Assembly (NCBI RefSeq): GCF_001729485.1
Contig: NZ_CP017157.1
Span: forward strand, 7,006,001-7,070,000
Length of the DNA: 64,000 bases
Direction of reading: 5' to 3'
From: Streptomyces lydicus
GTDB taxonomy: Bacteria; Actinomycetota; Actinomycetes; Streptomycetales; Streptomycetaceae
Positions within the stretch are counted from its first letter, which is position 1. The number at the start of each line of letters is the position of its first letter. Below the pieces are notes generated by a model that searched no databases, was not told the DNA's origin, and saw only the letters and a list, made by a program, of their open reading frames with translations. Positions 44,712 through 54,626 of the stretch are shown piece after piece. The position numbers were made by a program, and so were the translations under genes.

Positions 44712-45962
44712 GTGTCGCTCGCCGAGCAATTATGGGGGTACGGTGGCGGAGACCCGTACGAGAACAACGGCAGCTTCCCGGGGCTGCAGTTCAATCCCGC
44801 ACCGGGAGTTCTCCAGGCGGTCAACGATCTCGTCGAGGACCTGAACCGCGCGCACAAAAACCTCACCAGCGCCGCAGATACCCTGCGCGGAATCCACGAC
44901 GGGGCCTGCTGGACAGGTGATGCAGCGGAGCGGTTCCGCGCCAGTGCCGGCCCCTTGCCGAAACTGCTGGACACCGCCGGCAAGAGCTTCCAGAAGGCCC
45001 ACCTCGCCCTGCACAGCTGGCATGCGGACCTGAGCACCATGCAAGCCAGAGCGCAGTCGTACGAGAGCGCGGCCAAGGCCGCCCGCAAGCGCGCCGAACG
45101 GGCCGAGAACGACCCGGACTTGCAGCTCTTCCGCGACGGCGGCCTCGGGATGACGGATGCGGAAGCCGAAGCTGCTGCCGAGCGCTGCGAGCGTGCTGTC
45201 AATGAACTCAATGCGGCGCGCTCGCACCTGGAGAACATCACCGAAAGCGCAAATGGCCTCCGAGGTCTTCACGAAGAAGTGGCCGGCAAGGTCGCCGCGG
45301 CGCTCTCCGATGCCGCCGAACAGGCGCCGGACGAACCGGGTTTCTTCGACGGCCTGCTGAACGGCCTGAAGAACTTGGCGCAGGGCGTCCAAGACCTCGG
45401 GCATGACATCGGCGAGTGGGTGAAGGAACATGCCAATGCCGTCGCAGCCATCGGCGACGTGTTCGCAGCCGTCAGCACCTTCACAGGTTTGGCCGGGTTT
45501 TTCTTCCCACCGGCCGAAGGGGTCATGGGGACAGTCTCCGGCGTCACTTCTCTGGTAGCGCTGGGCCTGCACAAGGCGGCGCAAGCTGCCGGCGGCAAGG
45601 ATGTCGTCAGCGACAGGACGCTGACCGAGGACGGGCTGGGAGCGGTCTCCTTCGGCCTTGGGAAAGTCGCGGGACGGGTGGAGAAGTTTACTGAATCAGC
45701 CGTGGCGGGAGGCAAGATCAAGGAACTCGGGAGCGCTTCCGGCTGGGGAAGCATCGGCATGACCCTCTGGGACTGGACAAAGGACCAAACGGGCCTCGGC
45801 TACTTCCTCCCGGACGACAAGAAGGAATCAGCAGTGGTGGGTGGCTCGATGTTGATCGGCGGTCCGATAGGACCTGTGGTCGATCTGGAAATGGCCTTCG
45901 AGCACGCCTGGAAAAAGGGCAGCGAAAAGGATGCGGCGGCGGCACAGCAGTCGGGCGACTGA
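44712..45962 (+). CDS. large WXG-motif protein, putative type VII secretion substrate
   Basis: 416 residues, taken from a GTG at 44712 behind GGGGGA (GTG 44697 is an alternative). It has an N-terminal helical domain with the turn CWTGDAAERF (WxG), then long Ala-rich helices. A hydrophobic segment follows (NAVAAIGDVFAAVSTFTGLA, then GFFFPPAEGVMGTVSGVTSL, ~245-290), and a Gly-rich C-terminal region. This is the layout of ESX-exported LXG/PPE-like proteins. No known toxin domain is visible at the C-terminus. Confidence 0.7.
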   Translation: MSLAEQLWGYGGGDPYENNGSFPGLQFNPAPGVLQAVNDLVEDLNRAHKNLTSAADTLRGIHDGACWTGDAAERFRASAGPLPKLLDTAGKSFQKAHLALHSWHADLSTMQARAQSYESAAKAARKRAERAENDPDLQLFRDGGLGMTDAEAEAAAERCERAVNELNAARSHLENITESANGLRGLHEEVAGKVAAALSDAAEQAPDEPGFFDGLLNGLKNLAQGVQDLGHDIGEWVKEHANAVAAIGDVFAAVSTFTGLAGFFFPPAEGVMGTVSGVTSLVALGLHKAAQAAGGKDVVSDRTLTEDGLGAVSFGLGKVAGRVEKFTESAVAGGKIKELGSASGWGSIGMTLWDWTKDQTGLGYFLPDDKKESAVVGGSMLIGGPIGPVVDLEMAFEHAWKKGSEKDAAAAQQSGD

Positions 45963-45971
45963 GGAGGGATC

Positions 45972-46568
45972 ATGGAATCTGTCTGCTGGCTCCTCTTCGC
46001 TGTTGCAGCCCCCGCCGTCGCGATGGGCATCGCGTATTCCGATCTCGTCGGCACAAAGGCACAACGCGCCCGAAGATACGAAGGAATACTGCGCTCCTTT
46101 GACGGTCGCCCCGAGGTCAAGGTTCGGGTGACCGGTACCGGCCTGTCTGCGGAGCAGACGGCTTGGATAGGGCATCAGTACGGATATTCGGTAGGACACT
46201 GGGAGACCGAGCGGCATCAGCCTCGATACCTCGTGATGCGACGCATGGCCGACTCCCCATCGGATGCGGCCGGCGTTCCCGGAGCATGGAATAGCCAGGC
46301 CACCCCCGTCTCGATCGACCAGGTGCGACAGGAGCTCCGCAAGGCTCCGGACCCCGTCGCCCGCCGCAACCAGATCTTCGGCCTCCTGGTCCTCGGCATC
46401 GTGGCGGGCGCGACGGCCGTCAGCAATTACCGCTCCGGTGGCTCCTATATCGCACCGGCCCTTGCCGCGCCCGTTTTCTTTGCCGGTGCCGCAACCCTCA
46501 GGTGGTACACCCGGCGAGTCCACCGGGAAAGGCAGTCCCCGCCCGACTCGGGCCGGCAGAAGTGGTGA
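45972..46568 (+). CDS. membrane protein of the WXG cluster, unknown function
   Basis: 198 residues from an ATG behind GGAGGG. One N-terminal helix (WLLFAVAAPAVAMGIAYSDL) and two near the C-terminus (IFGLLVLGIVAGATAVSNY; YIAPALAAPVFFAGAATLRW) enclose a cytoplasmic middle. Its stop overlaps the next start by 4 bp. By position it could be an immunity or accessory membrane protein for the upstream WXG pair; nothing in the sequence proves this. Confidence 0.7.
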   Translation: MESVCWLLFAVAAPAVAMGIAYSDLVGTKAQRARRYEGILRSFDGRPEVKVRVTGTGLSAEQTAWIGHQYGYSVGHWETERHQPRYLVMRRMADSPSDAAGVPGAWNSQATPVSIDQVRQELRKAPDPVARRNQIFGLLVLGIVAGATAVSNYRSGGSYIAPALAAPVFFAGAATLRWYTRRVHRERQSPPDSGRQKW

Positions 46569-47284
46569 ACGCAATGAGTGCCGTACAGGTCAGCTTCGAG
46601 ATCTCCCCCATCTTCCAGAGGATCACCACGGGCCTGGATCCGGAGCGCGCACGGGCTGAGGTCACAGCGCGCATCCACGCGCAAGGCGCAGCAGTTCCGG
46701 ACGAACTGATCGACGAGATCACAGCGGAGTACCAGAAGGTCTCCACCATGCTCGCAGACACCGGAGTCCTCTACTCCGGCTCCTGCTTCGGCCAGTTCGA
46801 CGGCGATTGGTCCATGGGCTCCCTCACCATCGGGCTCCAACCTCTGTCCTACCGGGACCCCGAGGTGGCGATCGCCGGCATGACCAAAATCCTCGCCGCC
46901 GAGCACGGTCGGCACGCCGACGTCAGCGCCCTCACACTCCCCTGCGGCCAAGCCACCCTGGTCATCCGGCAATCACCCGACTTGCGACTGCCCGCCGAGT
47001 TCTCAGAGTCGGGCGAAGACCTGCCGATAGACGTCGCCCAACTGCAGGCGTTCATTCCTGTTCCACCGAGTTCTGTTCCCGGGGCACAGACGCTGCTCAC
47101 GGTGACGTTCAGTACCCCGAGCACAGACCATTGGGTGGACTGCGAATTGCTGGTGCCACTCCTCAACAGCATTCGCTTCCGGCCTGCCCGGGAAGCGGAA
47201 TTGGGCGCCCCCTCCGGCGCCCCGGCTCCCGAAGCGTCACCGGCACCGTCGATCGCCGGTGGCCCCACCGCGGCTTTCGGCTGA
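46565..47284 (+). CDS. hypothetical protein, last gene of the WXG cluster
   Basis: 239 residues from a GTG overlapping the previous stop (GTGA). A soluble alpha/beta protein (SFEISPIFQRITTGLDPERA; GSLTIGLQPLSYRDPEVAIA) with a Pro/Ala-rich C-terminal tail. No family recognised. Tight coupling to the membrane protein suggests they act together. Confidence 0.7.
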   Translation: MNAMSAVQVSFEISPIFQRITTGLDPERARAEVTARIHAQGAAVPDELIDEITAEYQKVSTMLADTGVLYSGSCFGQFDGDWSMGSLTIGLQPLSYRDPEVAIAGMTKILAAEHGRHADVSALTLPCGQATLVIRQSPDLRLPAEFSESGEDLPIDVAQLQAFIPVPPSSVPGAQTLLTVTFSTPSTDHWVDCELLVPLLNSIRFRPAREAELGAPSGAPAPEASPAPSIAGGPTAAFG

Positions 47285-47302
47285 GCCCCGCGGGCCGTCG
47301 GT

Positions 47303-47500
47303 CTACCCCTCCCGATGGCGCGGGCAGGCGCACGGCGGCCAGACCTGCGACAGGCCGTAGATGTCCGGCCGGTCGCCCGCCACGACGTGTACCGGCGCCC
47401 GCTCCTCGGTGATGGCTCCCTCGCGGGTCGCCGTGTAGACCCGCAGCGTCATCAACGACTGCCGGCGCGGCGGGCCCGGCGGCCTGGGGAGGAGGGTCAT
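47303..47500 (-). CDS. small conserved hypothetical protein
   Basis: 65 residues from an ATG (47498-47500) that overlaps the upstream micro-ORF stop (ATGA) and follows GAGGTGG. It contains MTLRVYTATREGAITEERAP, then DIYGLSQVWPPCACPRHREG. Proteins like this are frequent next to XRE/DUF5753 genes in Streptomyces and have no known function. Confidence 0.65.
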   Translation of the reverse strand: MTLLPRPPGPPRRQSLMTLRVYTATREGAITEERAPVHVVAGDRPDIYGLSQVWPPCACPRHREG

Positions 47501-47592
47501 CGGACCACCTCGGCGAGCCGGTGCCGCCCCGAAGCCCGCGGAATCAGTAAAGCCCGCACCCGGGCGAGGCAACGGGCAATAAGCTCCGGCAT
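47497..47592 (-). CDS. 31-residue micro-ORF with a TTA codon
   Basis: MPELIARCLARVRALLIPRA, then SGRHRLAEVVR, from an ATG (47590-47592) with AAGGAG 7 nt upstream. It ends in ATGA overlap with the next gene, so it is probably real. The 15th codon is TTA, the rare leucine codon read by the bldA tRNA in Streptomyces, which may make expression of this pair development-dependent. Confidence 0.6.
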   Translation of the reverse strand: MPELIARCLARVRALLIPRASGRHRLAEVVR

Positions 47593-47775
47593 GTTGACGC
47601 TCCTTCTGGATCAAGCGTTGGCCGTGCCCCGGGGCCGTGTGCGCGGTCGCCGGGGACTGTCGTGTGCCCGCCTCGGCGGATCATCACGTTCCGTGTTCAC
47701 ATCGTCGCCGTGCGACATACGCTGCGAAAGGGAGTAGCTGCTTACTCCTGCAGCCGTAAGGACGGAAGTGAGGCC

Positions 47776-48723
47776 GTGGCCAAAGAAATTGATCCCTCGG
47801 CGTCGATGGCGGCGCTCTTCGGTAGTCGTCTCCGCAGACTCCGTTTGAGCGTCGGCCTGACGCAAGCTGAGCTCGGCGTGCGGGCAAACACGCACAGCAC
47901 CCGGATCAACCAGATCGAGCGGACCACCGGCGCCAAACCGACACTTGAGCTGGCACGGGCCCTGGACGAAGCCGTAGGCGCCGATGACCTGTTGGTCGAA
48001 CTGTGGCCGTACGTCTACCGCGAGACCTTCCCGGACTGGGCGAAAGCGTTCATGGAACGCTCCGAGCGGGCTTTGGCCATCAGGCAGTTCGCTGCCTCGG
48101 TCGTGCCCAGTCTACTCCAGACCGCGGACTACGCCCGTGCCGTCCTGAGCGTCGGACGTACGCTCAAGACACCGGACCAATTGGAGGAGCGACTGGCCTC
48201 CCGGCTTGCGCGTCAAAGGAGGCTGCTGCGTCGACCCGATGGCCCCGCGCTGTGGGTTGTGCTCGATGAAGCCATTCTGATGCGTCCCGTCGGGGGCCCC
48301 GTCGTGATGCGTGATCAGCTCGCACGGCTGCTGGAGACCGCCGACGACCCTCGCATCACCGTTCAGGTCCTACCGTTCAGCAGTGGGGCACACGGCGCCG
48401 TGGAAGGTTCCATGACGGTGCTGTCTCTGCCTGACCTCCCTGAATGCGCCTACGCGGAGAGTTCCGAGTACGGGCAACTCATTGAAGAGCCGGAGGAAGT
48501 GGCGTCCTTCGCAGCCACCTACGATCACGTTCGGGCTCTGGCCCTACCGCCGACCATGTCACTCGACATGATCCGATCCGTGATGGAGGGCACGCATCGT
48601 GCTGAACACGTCCCGTCCCGATCTGAGCGTCGCCGCCTGGCGCAAGTCCAGCTACAGCAACAAGGAGGGTGGCGACTGCGTAGAGATAGCCGACGGCTAC
48701 CCCGGCCTCGTCCCCGTCCGTGA
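47776..48723 (+). CDS. XRE-family regulator with DUF5753 domain
   Basis: 315 residues from a GTG (47776). The helix-turn-helix (~10-65) reads SRLRRLRLSVGLTQAELGVR, then THSTRINQIERTTGAKPTLE. The DUF5753 domain (~95-285) contains FAASVVPSLLQTADYARAVL and VQVLPFSSGAHGAVEGSMTV. Typical relatives end near [11 protein letters not shown]. Here the frame continues about 40 residues as a basic tail, overlapping the DUF397 gene by 125 bp in another frame. Confidence 0.9.
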   Translation: MAKEIDPSASMAALFGSRLRRLRLSVGLTQAELGVRANTHSTRINQIERTTGAKPTLELARALDEAVGADDLLVELWPYVYRETFPDWAKAFMERSERALAIRQFAASVVPSLLQTADYARAVLSVGRTLKTPDQLEERLASRLARQRRLLRRPDGPALWVVLDEAILMRPVGGPVVMRDQLARLLETADDPRITVQVLPFSSGAHGAVEGSMTVLSLPDLPECAYAESSEYGQLIEEPEEVASFAATYDHVRALALPPTMSLDMIRSVMEGTHRAEHVPSRSERRRLAQVQLQQQGGWRLRRDSRRLPRPRPRP

Positions 48724-48820
48724 CTCCAAGAACCCGCACGGACCCGCCCTCCTCGTCCCCGACGAAGCCTGGACGGCCTTCATAGCGGGCCTGAAGGGCG
48801 GATGCCCCGCAGGCAGGTGA
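48599..48820 (+). CDS. DUF397 protein, partner of the XRE regulator
   Basis: 73 residues from a GTG with GGAGG 9 nt upstream. The DUF397 signature is complete: [20 protein letters not shown], then [20 protein letters not shown] and [12 protein letters not shown]397 proteins are small partners of XRE/DUF5753 regulators and may act as antagonists of their DNA binding, as proposed for the WhiJ pair. Confidence 0.92.
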   Translation: MLNTSRPDLSVAAWRKSSYSNKEGGDCVEIADGYPGLVPVRDSKNPHGPALLVPDEAWTAFIAGLKGGCPAGR

Positions 48821-48830
48821 CATCGGCACG

Positions 48831-48862
48831 GTGCCCGGGAACAGATCGGCGTTCCCGGGCAC
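48831..48862 (+). terminator. hairpin between DUF397 gene and fumC
   Basis: GTGCCCGGGAA (48831-48841) and TTCCCGGGCAC (48852-48862) form a perfect 11-bp stem immediately after the DUF397 stop and 10 bp before the fumC start. Confidence 0.7.
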
Positions 48863-48872
48863 TCTCATAGGT

Positions 48873-50285
48873 ATGAGTGACAACGGTGCATCCGGCGAGG
48901 CCGGTGAGTTCAGGATCGAGCACGACTCCATGGGCGAGGTGCGGGTGCCCGCGCACGCGAAGTGGCGGGCGCAGACGCAGCGGGCGGTGGAGAACTTCCC
49001 GGTGTCCGGGCAGCGGCTGGAGCGGGCGCACATCGAGGCGCTGGCGCGTATCAAGGGCGCGGCGGCGCTGGTGAACGCCGAGCTCGGGGTGCTGGCCAAG
49101 GACGTCGCGGAGGCGATCCGGGAAGCGGCCGCCGAGGTGGCGGAGGGGCGCTGGGACGAGCACTTCCCGGTGGACGTGTTCCAGACGGGGTCCGGGACGT
49201 CGTCGAACATGAACACCAACGAGGTCGTCGCGACGCTGGCGAGCGAGCGGCTGGGCCGGGAGGTCCACCCGAACGACCACGTCAACGCCAGCCAGTCGTC
49301 CAACGACGTCTTTCCGTCCTCGATCCACATCGCGGCGGCGTCGGCGGTCCTCAACGATCTGATTCCGGCGCTGGAGCACCTGGCGGAGGCGCTGGAGCGC
49401 AAGGCGGAGGAGTTCGCGACCGTCGTGAAGTCGGGGCGGACGCATCTGATGGACGCGACGCCGGTGACGCTGGGGCAGGAGTTCGGCGGGTACGCCGCGC
49501 AGGTGCGGTACGGCGTCGAGCGGCTGCGCGCGTCGCTGCCGCGGCTGGCGGAACTCCCGCTGGGCGGTACGGCGGTGGGCACCGGGATCAACACCCCGCC
49601 GGGGTTCTCGGCCGCGGTCATCGCCGAGGTCGCGCGGGTGACGGGGCTGCCGCTGACGGAGGCGCGCAACCACTTCGAGGCGCAGGGCGCCCGGGACGGG
49701 ATCGTCGAGACCAGCGGGCAGCTGCGGACGGTCGCGGTCGGGCTGACGAAGATCGCCAACGATCTGCGCTGGATGGCGTCGGGGCCGCGCACCGGCCTCG
49801 CGGAGATCAACCTGCCGGACCTCCAGCCGGGCTCGTCGATCATGCCGGGCAAGGTCAACCCGGTCATCCCGGAGGCGGTGCTGATGGTCGCGGCGCAGGT
49901 CACCGGCAATGACGCGACGGTGGCGGCGGCCGGGGCGGCCGGCAACTTCGAGCTGAACGTGATGCTGCCGGTGATCGGGAAGAACGTGCTGGAGTCCGTG
50001 CGGCTGCTGGCCAACGTCTCCCGGCTGCTGGCGGACCGCACGGTCGAGGGGATCACCGCGAACGCGGAGCGGGCGCGGGAGTACGCGGAGTCCTCGCCGT
50101 CGGTCGTCACGCCGCTCAACAAGTACCTCGGGTACGAGGAGGCGGCGAAGGTCGCCAAGAGGTCCCTCGCCGAGCGGAAGACCATCCGTGACGTGGTCGT
50201 CGAGGGCGGCTATGTGGAGCGGGGCCTGCTGACCGAGGAGCAGCTGGACGAGGCGCTGGACGTGCTGCGGATGACGCATCCGTGA
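48873..50285 (+). CDS. fumC: class II fumarate hydratase
   Basis: 470 residues. The aspartase/fumarase signature [11 protein letters not shown] is at 320-330; [16 protein letters not shown] (103-118), [17 protein letters not shown] (134-150) and [12 protein letters not shown] (187-198) are other active-site regions. It is an iron-free homotetramer interconverting fumarate and malate. The ATG at 48873 is chosen because the upstream in-frame part would run through the terminator hairpin. The genome therefore has both fumarase classes, here only 4.8 kb apart. Confidence 0.96.
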   Translation: MSDNGASGEAGEFRIEHDSMGEVRVPAHAKWRAQTQRAVENFPVSGQRLERAHIEALARIKGAAALVNAELGVLAKDVAEAIREAAAEVAEGRWDEHFPVDVFQTGSGTSSNMNTNEVVATLASERLGREVHPNDHVNASQSSNDVFPSSIHIAAASAVLNDLIPALEHLAEALERKAEEFATVVKSGRTHLMDATPVTLGQEFGGYAAQVRYGVERLRASLPRLAELPLGGTAVGTGINTPPGFSAAVIAEVARVTGLPLTEARNHFEAQGARDGIVETSGQLRTVAVGLTKIANDLRWMASGPRTGLAEINLPDLQPGSSIMPGKVNPVIPEAVLMVAAQVTGNDATVAAAGAAGNFELNVMLPVIGKNVLESVRLLANVSRLLADRTVEGITANAERAREYAESSPSVVTPLNKYLGYEEAAKVAKRSLAERKTIRDVVVEGGYVERGLLTEEQLDEALDVLRMTHP

Positions 50286-50398
50286 CGGTCGCCCGACACG
50301 GGGGCGTAACGGCGCACGGGGCGCGCGTTCCCGCGCTCGTAACGGCGGGTGCGGCTCATGTCACGGCGAGCTTCATGCGGCGCCTCTAAGATCTGCGC

Positions 50399-51166
50399 AT
50401 GACAGCGGACATGGTGGACACGACGGAAGGCGGAACGGCCGGCGGACGCGGAACGGCCGGGGGGCGCGGCACGCCGGGGGCGAGGCGGCCGGCGGATGAC
50501 ACGGCCGGGCGGCCGGCGGGCCGCTGGGCCCCGGGGGACCACATCCTGTGGCGCTACCGCGACAACGCCGATCGCCGGCAGTTCCACATCGCCCGGCCGA
50601 TGACCGTCGTCCAGGACACCCCGGAGCTCCTCGCGGTGTGGATGGCGCCCGGGACGCCGTGCATCAAGCCGGTGCTCGACGACGGGACGCCGGTCCACCG
50701 CGAGCCGCTGGCCACCCGCTACACCCGCCCGCGGCGCACCGTCCGCGACCACTGGTTCGGCACCGGGGTGCTGAAGCTGGCGCGGCCCGGCGACCCGTGG
50801 TCGGTGTGGCTGTTCTGGGAGGACGACTGGCAGTTCAAGAACTGGTACGTCAACCTGGAGGAGCCGCGCCGCCGTTGGACGGGCGGGATCGACTCCGAGG
50901 ACCACTTCCTCGACCTCTGCGTCTATCCGGACCGGCACTGGGAGTGGCGGGACGAGGACGAGTTCGCCCAGGCGCAGCGGGACGGACTGATGAATTCCGC
51001 CCAGGCCGCCGAGGTCAGGTCCGCCGGGCGGGCCGCGATCGCACAGATCTCGGCCTGGCGCGGGCCGTTCGCGGACGGCTGGGAGGACTGGCGGCCCGAT
51101 CCGGCCTGGGAGGTCCCGGGGCTGCCGGAGGACTGGGACCGCGCGCCGGATCATTTGCGGTCGTGA
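50399..51166 (+). CDS. DUF402 domain protein
   Basis: 255 residues. After a Gly/Ala/Arg-rich N-terminus (~1-45) comes a DUF402/FomD-like beta-barrel: GDHILWRYRDNADRRQFHIA, WFGTGVLKLARPGDPWSVWL, WYVNLEEPRRRWTGGIDSED, HFLDLCVYPDRHWEWRDEDE. DUF402 relatives hydrolyse nucleoside diphosphates or RNA 5' ends (Ntdp, FAU-1, FomD). The conserved Asp/Lys/Tyr pattern is present, but the substrate is unknown. The ATG has TAAGAT 6 nt upstream, indicating a leaderless message. Confidence 0.85.
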   Translation: MTADMVDTTEGGTAGGRGTAGGRGTPGARRPADDTAGRPAGRWAPGDHILWRYRDNADRRQFHIARPMTVVQDTPELLAVWMAPGTPCIKPVLDDGTPVHREPLATRYTRPRRTVRDHWFGTGVLKLARPGDPWSVWLFWEDDWQFKNWYVNLEEPRRRWTGGIDSEDHFLDLCVYPDRHWEWRDEDEFAQAQRDGLMNSAQAAEVRSAGRAAIAQISAWRGPFADGWEDWRPDPAWEVPGLPEDWDRAPDHLRS

Positions 51167-51388
51167 GGGAGTGAACGTGAATGACGTGTGCAAAGTGTGA
51201 GTGAAGGGGGCGAACCTTGGAAAGGTGCGCCTGTGGGCTGCACTGTTTCCCGCGGTGCGAGGCGCGGGGCCGAGCCCCCTTGCTGCGCCCCGGGTCTTCA
51301 AACGTAGGATCGTCCTCCGCAAGACTGCACAGGCGCAACTCCAGAACTGGAAAACGAACTTGACCGCGGTCGCAGGAGGGGCGAGGTC

Positions 51389-52072
51389 GTGAGTGCGACT
51401 AGCTACGACGGATACGAGGGTCTGAACCGGTTAGCGCTGGACCGGGCCGGGCAGGCCGAGGCGTTCGACGCGATCGGCGACCGGTACGACGAAGCCTTTC
51501 CGCACAAGGAGGGCCAGCTGGCCTCCGGCGCCTGGCTCGCGGACGCCCTGCCCGCCGGCTCGCGTGTCCTGGACGTCGGCTGCGGGACGGGGCTGCCGAC
51601 GGCGCGTCAACTGTCGGACGCCGGCCACCGCGTGGTGGGCATCGACCTCTCCCCCTCCATGGTCAAACTGGCCCGGGACAACGTGCCGGGCGCGGAGTTC
51701 CACCGGCTGGACATCGCCGATCTGCGCGGCGGCCGGCTCGGCGGCGCCGGCTCCTTCGGCGGAATCGCCGCTTATTTCTCCCTGCTGATGCTGCCCCGTG
51801 CGGAAATCCCTTACGCACTGGCCCTGCTCCATGATCTGCTGAGTCCCGAGGGGCTGCTGGCCCTGTCGATGGTCGAGGCGGATGTGGACGACTTCACGAT
51901 TCCGTTCCTGGGCAACTCGATCCGGGTATCGGGTTACCTGCGGGACGACCTGCGCCGGGTCGTGCGCGACGCGGGTTTCGACGTCGTCGGGGAGGACGCG
52001 TACGCATACGCCCCGTCAAGTACGGACGTACCACCCGAAATCCAGCTCTTTCTGCACCTGCGACGCGCCTGA
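51389..52072 (+). CDS. class I SAM-dependent methyltransferase
   Basis: 227 residues from a GTG behind AGGAGGGG. SAM-binding motif I is VLDVGCGTG (60-68) and motif II is GHRVVGIDLSPSM. FGGIAAYFSLLMLP and LLSPEGLLALSMVEADV are the later strands. Acceptor cannot be predicted; small-molecule methylation is likely. It lies upstream of the SpoIIE-type phosphatase, with repeat structures between them. Confidence 0.88.
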   Translation: MSATSYDGYEGLNRLALDRAGQAEAFDAIGDRYDEAFPHKEGQLASGAWLADALPAGSRVLDVGCGTGLPTARQLSDAGHRVVGIDLSPSMVKLARDNVPGAEFHRLDIADLRGGRLGGAGSFGGIAAYFSLLMLPRAEIPYALALLHDLLSPEGLLALSMVEADVDDFTIPFLGNSIRVSGYLRDDLRRVVRDAGFDVVGEDAYAYAPSSTDVPPEIQLFLHLRRA

Positions 52073-52078
52073 GACGCA

Positions 52079-52133
52079 GCGCGTCGGGCGCGTTCCCTAC
52101 AGGTACGCACCCGGAACGCGGCGCGTCGGGCGC
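52079..52133 (+). terminator. inverted and direct repeats after the methyltransferase gene
   Basis: CGCGTTCC (52089-52096) pairs with GGAACGCG (52113-52120), and GCGCGTCGGGCGC occurs on both sides (52079-52091 and 52121-52133). Likely a terminator remnant or duplicated site before the phosphatase gene. Confidence 0.45.
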
Positions 52134-52161
52134 ACAGCCCCGGACGGATGGAATCCCACGC

Positions 52162-54594
52162 GTGACGGAGCATCCCACCTCCCACGAATCGCGACGGTCG
52201 GCCTCGACCGCCGCGCCCTCGGCGTCCCCTGCGCGGGGGCCGGGCGGGACGGCGCCGCTCGGCGCGGTCCCCGACCCGCGCAGCGCCCTGCAGCAGTCCA
52301 CCGCGGCCGGGTTCAGCCCGGTGCCCGGCAGCGGCTTCGCGGTGCGCGGCGGGGACGACCTCGGCCTGTCCGGTGTCGCCGTGACGGCCTCGGCGGGGCC
52401 GCCGGCCGGCCGGGCCGGGCACGCCGACGACGAGCCGGTCGCGGACCACGGGGCGGCGCGGGACGACGCCGCCATTCCGTACGGGGAGGCGTACGGGGAC
52501 CCTTACGGCGGTGACTCATACGGGGAGGTGGCCATGCCGGCGAGCGGGCGGCCCGGCGGCGCGCCGGACGCGGGGCGCGAGAAGGCCCGGGCCGGGCGGC
52601 GGGGCGCGCAGGGCGCGGTGGGCCGGGCCGAGGCCCCCGAGCCGGGCGACGAGCCGCACCGCGGGCAGCGTCCGCGCCACGGCGGCGACGGCGCCGAGCG
52701 GGCCCGCAACGAGGGCATCGGGCGGCCGCGGGAGGGCGGCGGCCCGGGCGGCGGGGACCGGGTGCCGGCGCCGGCCGGTGCCGCGGACAGCCTGCCGTCC
52801 GCCCCGCTGCCGCCGGTTCCCCCGGCGCGCTCGGCGCATCCCGGCGAGAGCGGTGAGGTGGCGGCGGCCCGTCAGGCCGGCGGTGACCGGCTGCGGTTCA
52901 TCGGGGCGGCGACCCGGCGGATCGCCCGCGGCATAGACCTGGACGAGATCGTGCTCGGGCTGTGCCGGGCGACGGTGCCGACGTTCGCCGACGCCATCCT
53001 CGTCTACCTGCGCGATCCGCTGCCGGTGGGCGACGAGCGGCCGACCGGTCCGGTGGTGCTGCGGCTGCGGCGCACCGACCGGATTCCGGAGGAGCCGGAC
53101 ACCAACGGCGCGCGGCTCCCCGTGCTGCCCGCGCAGCCGGACCTCGGTCCGGCGATGGGCGGCAGCGCGGCGGAGCTGGCCGAGGTGCGGCCGGGCGGCC
53201 CGCTGGCCGAGGTGCTGCGGGGCGTACGGCCGCTGTTCGGCGAGGCGCAGGCGGCGCGTACCGCGCTGCCCGAGCTGCTGGGGCCCGATCCGCGGCTGCC
53301 CAGCGGCCACCGGGTGATCCTGGCGCCGCTGCGCGGGCGCCGGCGGGTCATCGGGGCCGCGGTCTTCCTGCGCCGCCCGGACCGGCCGGCGTTCGAACCG
53401 GACGACCTGCTGGTGGCGGCGCAGCTGGCGACGCACACCGCGCTGGGCGTGGACAAGGCGGTGCTCTACGGCCGCGAGGCGTACATCGCCGACGCGCTGC
53501 AGCGCACGATGCTGCCGGACTCGCTGCCGCAGCCGACCGGGGTACGGCTGGCCAGCCGCTATCTGCCGGCCGCGGAGACGGCCCGGGTGGGCGGCGACTG
53601 GTACGACGCGATCCCGCTGCCGGGCAGCCGGGTGGCGCTGGTCGTGGGCGACGTCATGGGGCACTCGATGACCTCGGCGGCGATCATGGGGCAGCTGCGC
53701 ACCACCGCGCAGACCCTGGCGGGTCTGGACCTGCCGCCGCAGGAGGTGCTGCACCACCTCGACGAGCAGGCCCAGCGGCTGGGCACGGACCGCATGGCGA
53801 CCTGCATGTACGCGGTCTACGACCCGGTCGCGCACCGGATCACCATCGCCAACGCGGGCCATCCGCCGCCGGTGATGCTGCACCGCGGCGGCCGCGCCGA
53901 GGTGCTGCGGGTGCCGTCGGGCGCGCCGATCGGCGTCGGCGGGGTGGACTTCGAGGCGGTGGAGCTGGACGCCCCGGCGGGCGCCACGCTCGTGCTGTAC
54001 ACCGACGGGCTGGTCGAGTCGCGGATCCGGGACGTGTGGACCGGTATCGAGCAGCTGCGGGAGCGGCTGGCGGAGACGGCCCGGCTGACCGGCCCCAACC
54101 CGCCGCCGCTGGAGCCGCTGTGCGACGAGGTGCTGGACATGCTCGGGCCCGGCGACCGCGATGACGACATCGCGCTGCTGGCGGCCCGGTTCGACGGGAT
54201 CGCGCCGAGCGACGTCGCGTACTGGTACCTCGATCCGAAGGCGCAGACGGCCGGCCAGGCGCGCCGGCTGGCCCGGCGGGCGCTGGCGCGCTGGGGCCTG
54301 GACGAGCTGACCGACCAGCTGGAGCTGCTGGTCAGCGAGGTGGTGACGAACGCGGTGCGGTACGCGGAGCGGCCGATCACGCTGCGGTTGCTGCGGACGG
54401 ACGTATTGCGCTGCGAGGTCGGGGACGACGTTCCGCAGCTGCCGCGGCTGCGCCAGGCCCGGCCGTCCGACGAGGGCGGACGCGGGCTGTACCTCGTCAA
54501 CCGGATGGCCCGGCGCTGGGGCGCGACCCGTCTGAGCATGGGAAAGGTCGTCTGGTTCGAGCTGTCGATGCCGCCGGGGACGCCGCGCCCCTGA
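52162..54594 (+). CDS. SpoIIE-type PP2C phosphatase with GAF and HATPase domains
   Basis: 810 residues from a GTG. Residues 1-235 are Gly/Pro/Ala-rich and probably disordered. A GAF-like domain (~240-428) is followed by the SpoIIE/PP2C phosphatase (~440-650; [20 protein letters not shown], then [15 protein letters not shown] with metal-binding Asp residues, [22 protein letters not shown]). A C-terminal anti-sigma-type ATPase (~665-800; [36 protein letters not shown]) completes it. Such proteins dephosphorylate anti-anti-sigma factors and can also phosphorylate them, tuning stress sigma factors. Large Streptomyces family; the input signal is unknown. Confidence 0.93.
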   Translation: MTEHPTSHESRRSASTAAPSASPARGPGGTAPLGAVPDPRSALQQSTAAGFSPVPGSGFAVRGGDDLGLSGVAVTASAGPPAGRAGHADDEPVADHGAARDDAAIPYGEAYGDPYGGDSYGEVAMPASGRPGGAPDAGREKARAGRRGAQGAVGRAEAPEPGDEPHRGQRPRHGGDGAERARNEGIGRPREGGGPGGGDRVPAPAGAADSLPSAPLPPVPPARSAHPGESGEVAAARQAGGDRLRFIGAATRRIARGIDLDEIVLGLCRATVPTFADAILVYLRDPLPVGDERPTGPVVLRLRRTDRIPEEPDTNGARLPVLPAQPDLGPAMGGSAAELAEVRPGGPLAEVLRGVRPLFGEAQAARTALPELLGPDPRLPSGHRVILAPLRGRRRVIGAAVFLRRPDRPAFEPDDLLVAAQLATHTALGVDKAVLYGREAYIADALQRTMLPDSLPQPTGVRLASRYLPAAETARVGGDWYDAIPLPGSRVALVVGDVMGHSMTSAAIMGQLRTTAQTLAGLDLPPQEVLHHLDEQAQRLGTDRMATCMYAVYDPVAHRITIANAGHPPPVMLHRGGRAEVLRVPSGAPIGVGGVDFEAVELDAPAGATLVLYTDGLVESRIRDVWTGIEQLRERLAETARLTGPNPPPLEPLCDEVLDMLGPGDRDDDIALLAARFDGIAPSDVAYWYLDPKAQTAGQARRLARRALARWGLDELTDQLELLVSEVVTNAVRYAERPITLRLLRTDVLRCEVGDDVPQLPRLRQARPSDEGGRGLYLVNRMARRWGATRLSMGKVVWFELSMPPGTPRP

Positions 54595-54626
54595 CGGCCG
54601 CGGCGCCGGCCCGGCGCGTCCCACAT

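Noticed and set aside
44712..45962. Recognisable polymorphic-toxin C-terminal domain
   Set aside because: The C-terminus lacks any nuclease, deaminase or ADP-ribosyltransferase motif I could identify, so no toxin activity is claimed.
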